DNA of 64,000 nt, taken from positions 124,001-188,000 of the forward strand of contig NZ_WEGJ01000007.1 in NCBI RefSeq assembly GCF_009604385.1, in the 5' to 3' direction. The notes below the pieces were generated by a model, which saw nothing but the letters and a program-made list of their open reading frames with translations, ran no database searches and had not been told where the DNA came from. Below, piece after piece: positions 1-7,899 of this stretch. This stretch comes from Streptomyces smaragdinus (GTDB taxonomy: Bacteria; Actinomycetota; Actinomycetes; Streptomycetales; Streptomycetaceae). The translations under genes and the position numbers were made by a program. Numbering within the stretch: position 1 is the stretch's first letter; each line of letters begins with the position of its first letter.

Positions 1-186
1 CCGATGGGGCCGTTCGAGCTGCTGGACGTGGTCGGTCTGGACGTGTCGCTGGCCATCGAGCAGGTGCTGTACCGGGAGTTCCGCGACCCCGGGCTGGCGC
101 CCGCGCCGCTGCTCGAGCACCTGGTGGCGGCGGGGTGCCTGGGCCGTAAGACCGGCCGGGGTTTCCGCGAGTATGCCCGCCGCTGA
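1..186 (+). CDS. 3-hydroxybutyryl-CoA dehydrogenase, C-terminal fragment
   Basis: The reading frame is open from the first base of the window, so the 5' part of the gene lies outside it. The visible 61 residues match the C-terminal helical domain of 3-hydroxyacyl-CoA dehydrogenases: PMGPFELLDVVGLDVSL near the start and GRKTGRGFREY just before the stop. These enzymes oxidise or reduce 3-hydroxybutyryl-CoA/acetoacetyl-CoA with NAD(P). The position upstream of crotonyl-CoA carboxylase/reductase fits supply of C4-CoA units to the ethylmalonyl-CoA pathway. The family call is secure; the exact chain-length and stereochemical preference cannot be read from this fragment. Confidence 0.85.
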   Translation, partial: PMGPFELLDVVGLDVSLAIEQVLYREFRDPGLAPAPLLEHLVAAGCLGRKTGRGFREYARR

Positions 187-208
187 CGCATGGAGTACGT
201 TCACACTC

Positions 209-991
209 ATGTCGCAGCCTGCAAAGCCCACCCGTACGAACGCCGCCGGACAGCGCCTGAAGATGCGCCGCGAACTCGCGGCGGCAGCAATGCAGTTGTT
301 CGCCACGAAGGGCTACGAGGCGACGACGGTGGACGAGATCGCGGCGACCGCGGGGGTGGCCCGGCGGACGTTCTTCCGGCACTTCCGGTCCAAGGAGGAG
401 GCGATCTTCCCGGACCACGACGACACGCTCGAGCGGGTGAACGCGGTCCTCGACGCGGCCCCGCCGCACGAGAACCCGCTCGACACCGTGTGCCGGGGGA
501 TCAAGGAGGTCATGAAGATGTACGCGGCCTCCCCCGCGGTGTCCGTCGAGCGGTATCGCCTCACGCGTGAGGTGCCGACGCTGCGGGAGCGGGAGATCGC
601 GTCCGTGTCGCGGTACGAGCGGCTGTTCACGCGGTATCTGCTCGGGCATTTCGACGAGGTCGCGCACCGGGGCGGGAGCGATGACCCGCTCCTCGCGGAG
701 GTGGCGGCGTCCGCGGTGGTCACGGCGCACAACCACGTCCTGCGGCGGTGGCTGCGCGCGGGCGGTCAGGGGGACGTGGACACGCAGCTGGACCACGCCT
801 TCGACGTGGTCCGCGAAACCTTCGGCACGGGGGTCGGCCGCTGGGGCGGGGTCGACCCCCGCGCGGCGGCGACTCCGTCGGTGACGGCTACCGCGGGGGA
901 CGAGGTTCTGGTGGCGGTCGCGCGCACGGACGCCCCTCTGGGGGAGGTCATGCGGACGATCGAGAAGGCCCTGGGCTCGCAGGCGCGGTAG
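209..991 (+). CDS. TetR/AcrR family transcriptional regulator
   Basis: A 260-residue protein starting at ATG 209 (MSQPAKPTRTN), 22 nt after the dehydrogenase stop. An in-frame start exists at 173 but would overlap the upstream gene. Residues about 20-65 form a TetR helix-turn-helix: TTVDEIAATAGVARRTFFRHF followed by KEEAI would exceed a short quote, but the TVDEIA and RRTFFRHF parts are diagnostic. The C-terminal two thirds is the variable ligand/dimer domain. TetR proteins are usually repressors released by a small ligand, often an acyl-CoA in this gene setting. It sits between the hydroxybutyryl-CoA dehydrogenase and the ccr operon, and a palindrome in the ccr promoter (2859-2873) is a possible target. 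The ligand is unknown. Confidence 0.88.
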   Translation: MSQPAKPTRTNAAGQRLKMRRELAAAAMQLFATKGYEATTVDEIAATAGVARRTFFRHFRSKEEAIFPDHDDTLERVNAVLDAAPPHENPLDTVCRGIKEVMKMYAASPAVSVERYRLTREVPTLREREIASVSRYERLFTRYLLGHFDEVAHRGGSDDPLLAEVAASAVVTAHNHVLRRWLRAGGQGDVDTQLDHAFDVVRETFGTGVGRWGGVDPRAAATPSVTATAGDEVLVAVARTDAPLGEVMRTIEKALGSQAR

Positions 992-1044
992 GCCCCCAAG
1001 GGGCCGCGGCTCGCTCCTGGGGGCTCCGCCCCCAGACCCCGAAT

Positions 1045-1414
1045 CGGCGCTGCGCGCCTCTGGCCTCAAGCGCCGGCCGGGCTGTTACGGCGCTGCGCGC
1101 CTTGTCCTCAAGCGCCGGACGGGCTGGGATGGGGTGTCTTCGCGCTCTTGGCCGTCGGCCGTGCGGAGTCGGCGCTGCGCGCCTCCGGCCTCAAACGCCG
1201 GCCGGGCTGGAAGGGGGTGTCTTTGCGCTCTCGGCCGCCGGCAGGCAGCTCGGCGCTGCGCGCCTTGTCCTCAAACGCCGGACGGGCTGGAAGGGGGTTC
1301 TTCCCGCTCTCGACCTGCGGCTGGATCGGGCATCATCAGCCATACCGTCGGCCAAGAGCGCAAAGCAGCCCCCTCAAGCCCGTCCGGCGTTTGAGGACGA
1401 GGCGCGCAGCGCCG
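1045..1414. repeat. Intergenic GC-rich repeat cluster with one inverted copy
   Basis: The 458-base gap between the TetR gene and the RDD gene (992-1449) has no convincing gene. It holds four direct copies of an element built as CGGCGCTGCGCGCC, then TCAARCGCCGG, then CGGGCTG: about 1045-1084, 1088-1126, 1170-1217 and 1251-1297. A fifth copy, 1369-1414, is inverted and pairs almost perfectly with 1251-1297 over about 46 bases with a loop of about 71 bases. Such elements are widely dispersed in Streptomyces intergenic DNA. The large hairpin between a + strand gene and the end of a - strand gene could act as a bidirectional terminator. Spacing is irregular, so this is not a CRISPR array. Confidence 0.85.
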
Positions 1415-1449
1415 ACTCGACGGTGACCGGCAGTCGACGCCCGCCCCCC

Positions 1450-2706
1450 TCAGCGAGGGGCGTCGTCCCCCGGCGAGAGCCGGTTCTTCGCCTGACGGAG
1501 ACGGCTCCCCAGCCGCCGCGCCGCGTCACTCTGACGCGCCTGCGCCAGCCGGGCCGCCGCCGCCTGAGCCGCGTTGCTGTCGCGGGCCTGAGCCAACCGG
1601 GACGCCGCCGCCTGAGCCGCACTGGAGTCCCGCGCCTGCGCCAGCCGCGCCCCCGCGGACTGGACCGCCTGGCTGTCCCGGGCCTGAGCGCCGAGCCCCG
1701 CCAGCCGGGACCCCGCCTGGCCGACGGCCCCGCCTGCCAGCCCCTTCATCTGCGCGCCCGCCGTGCCCGCGAGGCGTCGCGCCGCCTCCGCCCGGCAGAG
1801 GTCGACGACCAGCGTGCCGGACGCGCGGTCGTGCAGCGTGCGGCGCGTCGGGTCCGGACCCGTCAGGGCGTGGATCGGGTCCCAGGCGCCGACGCAGACG
1901 AGCAGAGCGCCCAGGGCGAGGACGAGGACGCCCGTGATCGTCACCCCCAGGGCCGCCATCCCGATCCCCGCGGGGATCGCCAGCAGCAGGCCCAGGACCA
2001 GCAGCGGAGGCCCGATCAGGGACCGTACGAGGGCGTGGCGGGCCGGGAGGCGGCGGGGCCGGCGGTCGGGGAGGTCGTGCGGGTGCGGCGGGCGGACCAC
2101 CTTGACGCCCGCGAGCAGCCGGCCCGGCGTCGTACCGAACCAGTTCAGGCCCGCCCACTGGTACACCACCGGCAGGAACGCCACCGCGAGGACGATCACC
2201 GCGACACCGGCGAGCACCGGGACCAGCAGCTTGTCGACGAGGTCCTGCACGGCCGTGTCCAGCGCCGCCTCCCCCGCCGCCTCCGCGTGCCCGGCGACCA
2301 GCCGCGGCCAGGCGCTGCTGAACGCGTGCCGGAGGATGTCCTGCCAGAACACCGGGTCGGAGACCTGCGACTGCACGTACGCCACCAGCGCCCCGCTGAC
2401 GGCGGCCCCCAGGGCCACGACCAGCGTCCAGGCGATCAGCTGGTCGACGGTGAACGCCAGCAGCCGCTTCCCCGTCCGGGCCACCGGCAGCGCCTCCCCC
2501 TGCGCGAGCGCGATCCGCGGCCGTTCGTCCACGAGAGGCGGTGCCGGAGGACCGCCCACGGGCGGACCCGGAGGCGGAGCGGGCGGGCCGCCGGGAGCTA
2601 GCGGCCCGCCCGGTCCCATCGGCGGCGGCGGGCCGAACCCGCCCGCCGTGCCGGGCTGTTGGGGTATCACGTACCGGTCCCCGTCCGGGGCGTGAGCGTC
2701 GTTCAT
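1450..2706 (-). CDS. RDD family membrane protein with repetitive C-terminal tail
   Basis: A 418-residue protein. The N terminus (about residues 1-70) is Pro/Gly rich and low complexity, then an RDD core begins with ARTGKRLLAFTVDQLIAW and contains several hydrophobic segments, including the pair after RSLIGPPLLVLGLLLAIPAG. RDD proteins are small polytopic membrane proteins of mostly unknown role; some are linked to ion antiport, but nothing here proves that. The last ~85 residues form a soluble Ala/Arg/Gln-rich helical tail of 16-residue units. The start ATG at 2706 faces the divergent ccr operon. Confidence 0.8.
   Translation of the reverse strand: MNDAHAPDGDRYVIPQQPGTAGGFGPPPPMGPGGPLAPGGPPAPPPGPPVGGPPAPPLVDERPRIALAQGEALPVARTGKRLLAFTVDQLIAWTLVVALGAAVSGALVAYVQSQVSDPVFWQDILRHAFSSAWPRLVAGHAEAAGEAALDTAVQDLVDKLLVPVLAGVAVIVLAVAFLPVVYQWAGLNWFGTTPGRLLAGVKVVRPPHPHDLPDRRPRRLPARHALVRSLIGPPLLVLGLLLAIPAGIGMAALGVTITGVLVLALGALLVCVGAWDPIHALTGPDPTRRTLHDRASGTLVVDLCRAEAARRLAGTAGAQMKGLAGGAVGQAGSRLAGLGAQARDSQAVQSAGARLAQARDSSAAQAAASRLAQARDSNAAQAAAARLAQARQSDAARRLGSRLRQAKNRLSPGDDAPR
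1519..1662 (-). repeat. Tandem 48-bp coding repeats in the RDD protein tail
   Basis: Three consecutive 16-residue units at residues 349-396 of the RDD protein share the pattern A-A-A-x-R-L-A-Q-A-R-D-S-x-A-A-Q. A degenerate copy precedes them and another follows. They are predicted helical and highly charged. Slippage at these GC-rich units could change tail length between strains. Confidence 0.85.
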
Positions 2707-3078
2707 GGTTCCGGATCATGCCCACCGGCCCGCGGCGGCGGCAACGCTTCCGGCCGTTTTGTGGCAAGTCCGTGTCAAAGCAACGAACGATGATCGCTCA
2801 TCCGTGCCACCCCAATCGACATCTGAGTGAAATTCCTGGCACCGAGTGTCTTGCCGAGTGGCACGCCGTGCCATACCTTGAGGGTGTCCGGGCGGCCGGC
2901 GCATATCGAACAGAAGTGCGTCGGCTGTCCCCGCAAACGCATCACCGCGCGCCCGGACACGCCTCGTCACAGGCACGGCGCACACCCGCGCACCCAGCTT
3001 TCTCACTGAACCGACGGGCAACACCCCCGACGTCCCCCAAGCGTTCCCGCACCACGCGCTTCGCCGGAGGCACACACC
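2707..3078. other. Divergent intergenic region between RDD gene and ccr
   Basis: This 372-base stretch has no supported gene. It holds the candidate ccr promoter and operator at 2851-2879, a related half-site TGGCAC at 2838-2843 and an imperfect relative around 2762-2777. The ccr leader from the predicted start point to the GTG is about 190 bases. A ribosome-binding site GGAGG lies at 3066-3070. Confidence 0.7.
2851..2879 (+). promoter_or_regulatory. Predicted ccr promoter with palindromic operator in the spacer
   Basis: TTGCCG at 2851-2856 and TACCTT at 2874-2879 are separated by exactly 17 bases, matching the sigma-70-like (HrdB) promoter pattern of Streptomyces. The spacer ends with the perfect palindrome TGGCACG-C-CGTGCCA (2859-2873). 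A repressor bound there would block polymerase directly. The TetR protein at 209-991 is the obvious candidate by position; this link is inference. Confidence 0.6.
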
Positions 3079-4416
3079 GTGAACCAGATCCTTGACGCCA
3101 TCATGGCGACCGACACGACCACCGCGGACTTCGCCGCGCTGCCCGTACCGGAGTCCTACCGCGCCGTCACCGTCCACAAGGACGAGGCCGGCATGTTCGA
3201 GGGCCTCGAGAGCCGCGAGAAGGACCCCCGCAAGTCCCTGCACGTCGAGGAGGTGCCGGTGCCCGCCCTGGGCCCCGGCGAGGCCCTCGTCGCCGTCATG
3301 GCCAGCTCGGTCAACTACAACTCGGTGTGGTCGAGCATCTTTGAGCCCATGTCCACCTTCGGCTTCCTGGAGCGTTACGGGCGGCTCAGCGACCTGGCCA
3401 AGCGCCACGACCTGCCGTACCACGTGATCGGCTCCGACCTCGCGGGCGTGGTGCTGCGCACCGGCCCCGGCGTCAACTCCTGGCAGCCCGGTGACGAGGT
3501 CGTCGCGCACTGTCTGTCCGTGGAGCTGGAGAGCTCCGACGGGCACAACGACACGATGCTCGACCCCGAGCAGCGCATCTGGGGCTTCGAGACGAACTTC
3601 GGCGGCCTGGCCGAGATCGCCCTGGTCAAGTCCAACCAGCTGATGCCCAAGCCCCAGCACCTGAGCTGGGAGGAGGCGGCCGCCCCGGGGCTGGTCAACT
3701 CCACCGCGTACCGCCAGCTCGTCTCACGCAACGGCGCGGGCATGAAGCAGGGCGACAACGTGCTGATCTGGGGCGCGAGCGGCGGGCTCGGCAGCTACGC
3801 CACCCAGTTCGCGCTGGCCGGCGGCGCCACGCCGATCTGTGTGGTCTCCAACCCGCAGAAGGCCGAGATCTGCCGCGCCATGGGCGCCGAGGCGATCATC
3901 GACCGCAACGCCGAGGGCTACAAGTTCTGGCAGGACGAGCACAACCAGGACCAGCGGGAGTGGAAGCGCTTCGGCAAGCGCATCCGCGAGCTCACCGGCG
4001 GCGAGGACGTCGACATCGTCTTCGAGCACCCGGGCCGCGAGACCTTCGGCGCCTCGGTGTACGTCACCCGCAAGGGCGGCACCATCGTGACCTGCGCGTC
4101 CACCTCGGGCTACCGGCACGAGTACGACAACCGGTATCTGTGGATGTCGCTGAAGAGCATCATCGGCTCTCACTTCGCCAACTACCGCGAGGCGTGGGAG
4201 GCCAACCGCCTGGTCGCCAAGGGCAAGATCCACCCGACGCTGTCCAAGACGTACTCCCTGGAGGAGACGGGCCAGGCCGCGTACGACGTGCACCGCAACC
4301 TCCACCAGGGCAAAGTCGGCGTGCTGTGCCTGGCCCCCGAGGAGGGTCTGGGTGTGCGCGACGAGGAGATGCGCGGTCAGCACATCGACGCGATCAACCG
4401 CTTCAGGAACATCTGA
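3079..4416 (+). CDS. ccr: Crotonyl-CoA carboxylase/reductase
   Basis: Converts crotonyl-CoA, CO2 and NADPH to (2S)-ethylmalonyl-CoA, the first committed step of the ethylmalonyl-CoA pathway and a source of polyketide extender units. The 445-residue length equals that of characterised Streptomycetales enzymes. The MDR fold is clear: NADPH loop WGASGGLGSYATQ near residue 232. The four residues known to bind CO2 in the Kitasatospora enzyme (Asn81, Phe170, Glu171, His365) are all present at the same numbers in SVNYNSV, WGFETN and GSHFAN. The start is GTG 3079, set by GGAGG at 3066-3070. The stop overlaps the ecm start (TGATG). Confidence 0.97.
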   Translation: MNQILDAIMATDTTTADFAALPVPESYRAVTVHKDEAGMFEGLESREKDPRKSLHVEEVPVPALGPGEALVAVMASSVNYNSVWSSIFEPMSTFGFLERYGRLSDLAKRHDLPYHVIGSDLAGVVLRTGPGVNSWQPGDEVVAHCLSVELESSDGHNDTMLDPEQRIWGFETNFGGLAEIALVKSNQLMPKPQHLSWEEAAAPGLVNSTAYRQLVSRNGAGMKQGDNVLIWGASGGLGSYATQFALAGGATPICVVSNPQKAEICRAMGAEAIIDRNAEGYKFWQDEHNQDQREWKRFGKRIRELTGGEDVDIVFEHPGRETFGASVYVTRKGGTIVTCASTSGYRHEYDNRYLWMSLKSIIGSHFANYREAWEANRLVAKGKIHPTLSKTYSLEETGQAAYDVHRNLHQGKVGVLCLAPEEGLGVRDEEMRGQHIDAINRFRNI

Positions 4417-6425
4417 TGGCACGGAGCAAGGACCGTCCGTGGCTGATGCGGACCTACGCGGGGCACTCCACCGCCGAGGCCTCGAACGAGCTCTACCGGC
4501 GCAACCTCGCCAAGGGCCAGACGGGCCTGTCGGTCGCGTTCGACCTGCCCACGCAGACCGGGTACGACCCCGACCACGTCCTCGCCCGCGGCGAGGTCGG
4601 CCGGGTCGGGGTCCCCGTCTCGCATCTGGGTGACATGCGCCGGCTCTTCCAGGACATCCCCCTGGACCGGATGAACACCTCGATGACCATCAACGCCACC
4701 GCCATGTGGCTGCTGGCGCTGTACCAGGTGGTCGCCGAGGAGCAGGGCGCCGACCTGGGGAAACTGTCGGGGACGACGCAGAACGACATCATCAAGGAGT
4801 ACCTCTCCCGGGGGACGTACGTCTTCCCGCCCGGACCCAGCCTGCGGCTGACGACGGACACGATCGCGTACACGGTCGCCAGCGTCCCGAAGTGGAACCC
4901 GATCAATATCTGCAGCTACCACCTGCAGGAGGCCGGGGCCACGCCGGTGCAGGAGATCGCGTACGCGATGAGCACCGCGATCGCCGTGCTGGACGCGGTG
5001 CGCGACTCCGGGCAGGTGCCGGCCGGGAAGATGGGCGACGTCGTCGCGCGGATCTCCTTCTTCGTCAACGCCGGGGTGCGGTTCGTCGAGGAGATGTGCA
5101 AGATGCGGGCGTTCACCCGCATCTGGGACCAGGTCACCCGCGAGCGGTACGGCATCACCGACGCGCGGCAGCGGCGGTTCCGGTACGGGGTGCAGGTGAA
5201 CTCGCTGGGCCTGACGGAGGCGCAGCCGGAGAACAACGTCCAGCGCATCGTGCTGGAGATGCTCGCCGTCACCCTGTCGAAGGACGCCCGCGCCCGCGCG
5301 GTGCAGCTGCCCGCCTGGAACGAGGCGCTGGGGCTGCCCCGGCCGTGGGACCAGCAGTGGTCGCTGCGGATCCAGCAGGTGCTGGCGCACGAGTCGGACC
5401 TGCTGGAGTACGAGGACATCTTCGCGGGCTCGACGGTGATCGAGGCGAAGGTGGCCGGGCTGGTCGACGAGGTGCTGGCCGAGATGGACCACATCGAGGA
5501 GCTCGGCGGCGCGGTCGCGGCCGTCGAGTCGGGGTACCTGAAGGCGCAGCTGGTCGCCTCGCACGCCGAGCGGCGGGCCCGGATCGAGTCGGGCGAGGAG
5601 AAGATCGTGGGGGTGAACTCGTACACCGAGACCGAGCCCTCCCCGCTCACCGCCGACCTGGACACCGCGATCATGACCGTGGACCCGGCGACCGAGCACC
5701 GGGTGGTGTCGGCGCTGCACGACTGGCGGCTGCAGCGCGACGAGGAGCGCGCCCAGCGGGCGCTGTCCGCGCTGAAGTCGGCCGCGGCCGGGACCGCCAA
5801 TCTGATGGAGCCGACGCTGGAGTGCGCCCGGGCGGGTGTCACGACCGGTGAGTGGTCCTGGGCGCTGCGGGACGTCTTCGGCGAGTTCCGCGCCCCCACG
5901 GGCGTGTCGTCGGCGCCCGTGTCGACCGGCGGGGAGGAGGGCAGTTCGCTGGCCTCCGTACGGGCGAAGGTGTCCCGTACCGCCGAGGACCTCGGGGCCG
6001 GTCGGCTGCGGCTGCTCGTCGGCAAGCCCGGTCTGGACGGGCACAGCAACGGTGCCGAGCAGATCGCCGTACGGGCCCGGGACGCCGGGTTCGAGGTGGT
6101 CTACCAGGGCATCCGGCTGACCCCGGAGCAGATCGTCTCGGCGGCCGTCGCCGAGGACGTGCACTGCGTGGGCCTGTCGATCCTCTCCGGCTCGCACGCC
6201 GAGCTGGTCCCCGACGTCCTGGCGCGGCTGCGCCGGGCGGGGGTGGACGACATCCCGGTGGTCGTCGGCGGGATCATCCCGTCGGCGGACGCGAAAGTCC
6301 TGGTCGAAGCCGGTGTGGCAGCCGTCTTCACGCCGAAGGACTTCGGTATCACGGAGATCATCGGACGTATCGTCGACGAGATCCGCCAAGCGAACAAGCT
6401 CGACCCCCTGGAGGTATCCGCATGA
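4416..6425 (+). CDS. ecm: Ethylmalonyl-CoA mutase (MeaA type, B12 dependent)
   Basis: A 669-residue adenosylcobalamin mutase that isomerises ethylmalonyl-CoA to methylsuccinyl-CoA. The N-terminal barrel holds SVAFDLPTQTGYDPDH and TMSTI-like substrate loops (MNTSMTINATAMW). The C-terminal cobalamin-binding domain (from about residue 525) carries the base-off motif D-G-H-S-N-G with His543 as lower axial ligand, followed by VVGGIIPSADAK. Methylmalonyl-CoA mutase is the sister family, but the single-chain MeaA form and the position directly after ccr (4414-4418 TGATG overlap) favour the ethylmalonyl enzyme. It is translationally coupled on both sides. Confidence 0.93.
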   Translation: MARSKDRPWLMRTYAGHSTAEASNELYRRNLAKGQTGLSVAFDLPTQTGYDPDHVLARGEVGRVGVPVSHLGDMRRLFQDIPLDRMNTSMTINATAMWLLALYQVVAEEQGADLGKLSGTTQNDIIKEYLSRGTYVFPPGPSLRLTTDTIAYTVASVPKWNPINICSYHLQEAGATPVQEIAYAMSTAIAVLDAVRDSGQVPAGKMGDVVARISFFVNAGVRFVEEMCKMRAFTRIWDQVTRERYGITDARQRRFRYGVQVNSLGLTEAQPENNVQRIVLEMLAVTLSKDARARAVQLPAWNEALGLPRPWDQQWSLRIQQVLAHESDLLEYEDIFAGSTVIEAKVAGLVDEVLAEMDHIEELGGAVAAVESGYLKAQLVASHAERRARIESGEEKIVGVNSYTETEPSPLTADLDTAIMTVDPATEHRVVSALHDWRLQRDEERAQRALSALKSAAAGTANLMEPTLECARAGVTTGEWSWALRDVFGEFRAPTGVSSAPVSTGGEEGSSLASVRAKVSRTAEDLGAGRLRLLVGKPGLDGHSNGAEQIAVRARDAGFEVVYQGIRLTPEQIVSAAVAEDVHCVGLSILSGSHAELVPDVLARLRRAGVDDIPVVVGGIIPSADAKVLVEAGVAAVFTPKDFGITEIIGRIVDEIRQANKLDPLEVSA

Positions 6426-7387
6426 CCGGCCCTGTCAACCGTCTGCGCCCGCGCCGCAGCTGTCACGCCGTCCCGGGATCGAACCCCCGGTTCCTGGAGA
6501 AGGCGCAGGGCCTGCCCGCCGACCAGGTCTTCCTGGACCTGGAGGACGCGTGCGCGCCGCTGGCCAAGCCGGACGCCCGGCACACCATCGTGAAGTTCCT
6601 GAACGAGGGTGACTGGACCGGCAAGACCCGTGTCGTGCGGGTCAACGACTGGACCACGCACTGGACGTACCGCGACGTCGTCACGGTCGTCGAGGGCGCC
6701 GGCCAGAACCTCGACTGCATCATGCTGCCGAAGGTGCAGGACGCCCAGCAGGTCGTCGCGCTGGACCTGCTGCTGACGCAGATCGAGAAGACCATGGGCT
6801 TCGAGGTCGGGAAGATCGGCATCGAGGCGCAGATCGAGAACGCCAAGGGGCTCGTCAACGTCGACGAGATCGCCGCCGCCTCGCCGCGGCTGGAGGCAAT
6901 CATCTTCGGCCCGGCGGACTTCATGGCGTCCATCAACATGAAGTCGCTCGTCGTGGGCGAGCAGCCGCCCGGCTACGACGCCGACGCGTACCACTACATC
7001 CTGATGCGGATCCTGATGGCCGCCCGCGCCAACGACCTGCAGGCGATCGACGGCCCGTACCTCCAGATCCGCGACACGGACGCCTTCGCGACGGTGGCCC
7101 GCCGGGCCGCGGCGCTGGGCTTCGACGGCAAGTGGACCCTGCACCCGGACCAGATCGGCCCGGCGAACGAGATCTTCTCGCCCTCGCAGGAGGACTACGA
7201 CCACGCCGAGCTGATCCTGGACGCGTACGAGTACTGCACGTCCGAGGCCGGCGGCATGAAGGGCTCCGCGATGCTCGGCGACGAGATGATCGACGAGGCC
7301 AGCCGGAAGATGGCCCTGGTCATCTCGGGCAAGGGCCGGGCGGCCGGGATGACCCGGACGTCCAAGTTCGAGATTCCGGGGGCCTGA
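6422..7387 (+). CDS. mcl: Malyl-CoA / beta-methylmalyl-CoA lyase (CitE-like)
   Basis: A 321-residue member of the CitE/malyl-CoA lyase TIM-barrel family. It carries the expected surface CHAVPGSNPRF near residue 14, the metal-binding acidic motif FLDLEDACAP near residue 40, and the glutamate stretch EAQIENAKGL around residue 140. In the pathway it splits (2R,3S)-beta-methylmalyl-CoA into glyoxylate and propionyl-CoA, and can also act on malyl-CoA. The start ATG overlaps the ecm stop (ATGA at 6422-6425), so it is co-translated with the mutase. Confidence 0.9.
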   Translation: MTGPVNRLRPRRSCHAVPGSNPRFLEKAQGLPADQVFLDLEDACAPLAKPDARHTIVKFLNEGDWTGKTRVVRVNDWTTHWTYRDVVTVVEGAGQNLDCIMLPKVQDAQQVVALDLLLTQIEKTMGFEVGKIGIEAQIENAKGLVNVDEIAAASPRLEAIIFGPADFMASINMKSLVVGEQPPGYDADAYHYILMRILMAARANDLQAIDGPYLQIRDTDAFATVARRAAALGFDGKWTLHPDQIGPANEIFSPSQEDYDHAELILDAYEYCTSEAGGMKGSAMLGDEMIDEASRKMALVISGKGRAAGMTRTSKFEIPGA

Positions 7388-7389
7388 CC

Positions 7390-7896
7390 ATGCAGTTCGG
7401 CCGCACCTACGAGGAGTTCGAGGTCGGTGCCGTCTACAAGCACTGGCCCGGCAAGACGGTCACCGAGTACGACGACCATCTGTTCTGTCTGCTCACCATG
7501 AACCACCACCCCCTCCACATGGACGCGAACTACGCGGAGGAGACGACCGACTTCAAGCGCAACGTCGTCGTCGGCAACTACATCTACTCCCTGCTGCTGG
7601 GCATGTCCGTGCCGGACGTCTCCGGCAAGGCGATCGCCAATCTGGAGATCGAGTCGCTCAAGCACGTGGCGCCGACGTTCCACGGCGACACCCTCTACGG
7701 CGAGACGACCGTGCTCGACAAGTGGCCGTCCAAGTCGAAGAACGACCGGGGCATCGTCTACGTCGAGACCAAGGGCTACAAGCAGGACGGCACCCTCGTC
7801 TGCGTGTTCCGGCGCAAGGTGATGGTGCCCACGGCCACGTACATCGAGGCGCGCGGCGGCGAACAGCCCGGGCGTCCGGAACTCCGGGAGGGCTGA
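7390..7896 (+). CDS. mch: MaoC-like hydratase, probable mesaconyl-CoA hydratase
   Basis: A 168-residue single hot-dog hydratase. The MaoC hydratase signature appears as MNHHPLHMDANYA near residue 37, with the His-containing active-site turn; the usual Gly-Asp before the Asn is replaced by Thr-Met. Characterised mesaconyl-CoA hydratases of proteobacteria are about twice as long, so this is the short actinobacterial form. By gene order it should hydrate mesaconyl-CoA to beta-methylmalyl-CoA, the substrate of the preceding lyase. Two bases separate it from mcl. Function is inferred from context; the fold is secure. Confidence 0.82.
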   Translation: MQFGRTYEEFEVGAVYKHWPGKTVTEYDDHLFCLLTMNHHPLHMDANYAEETTDFKRNVVVGNYIYSLLLGMSVPDVSGKAIANLEIESLKHVAPTFHGDTLYGETTVLDKWPSKSKNDRGIVYVETKGYKQDGTLVCVFRRKVMVPTATYIEARGGEQPGRPELREG

Positions 7897-7899
7897 GCC

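Noticed and set aside
1045..1414. Possible CRISPR array
   Set aside because: Repeat units are imperfect and irregularly spaced, one is inverted, and no cas gene is present.
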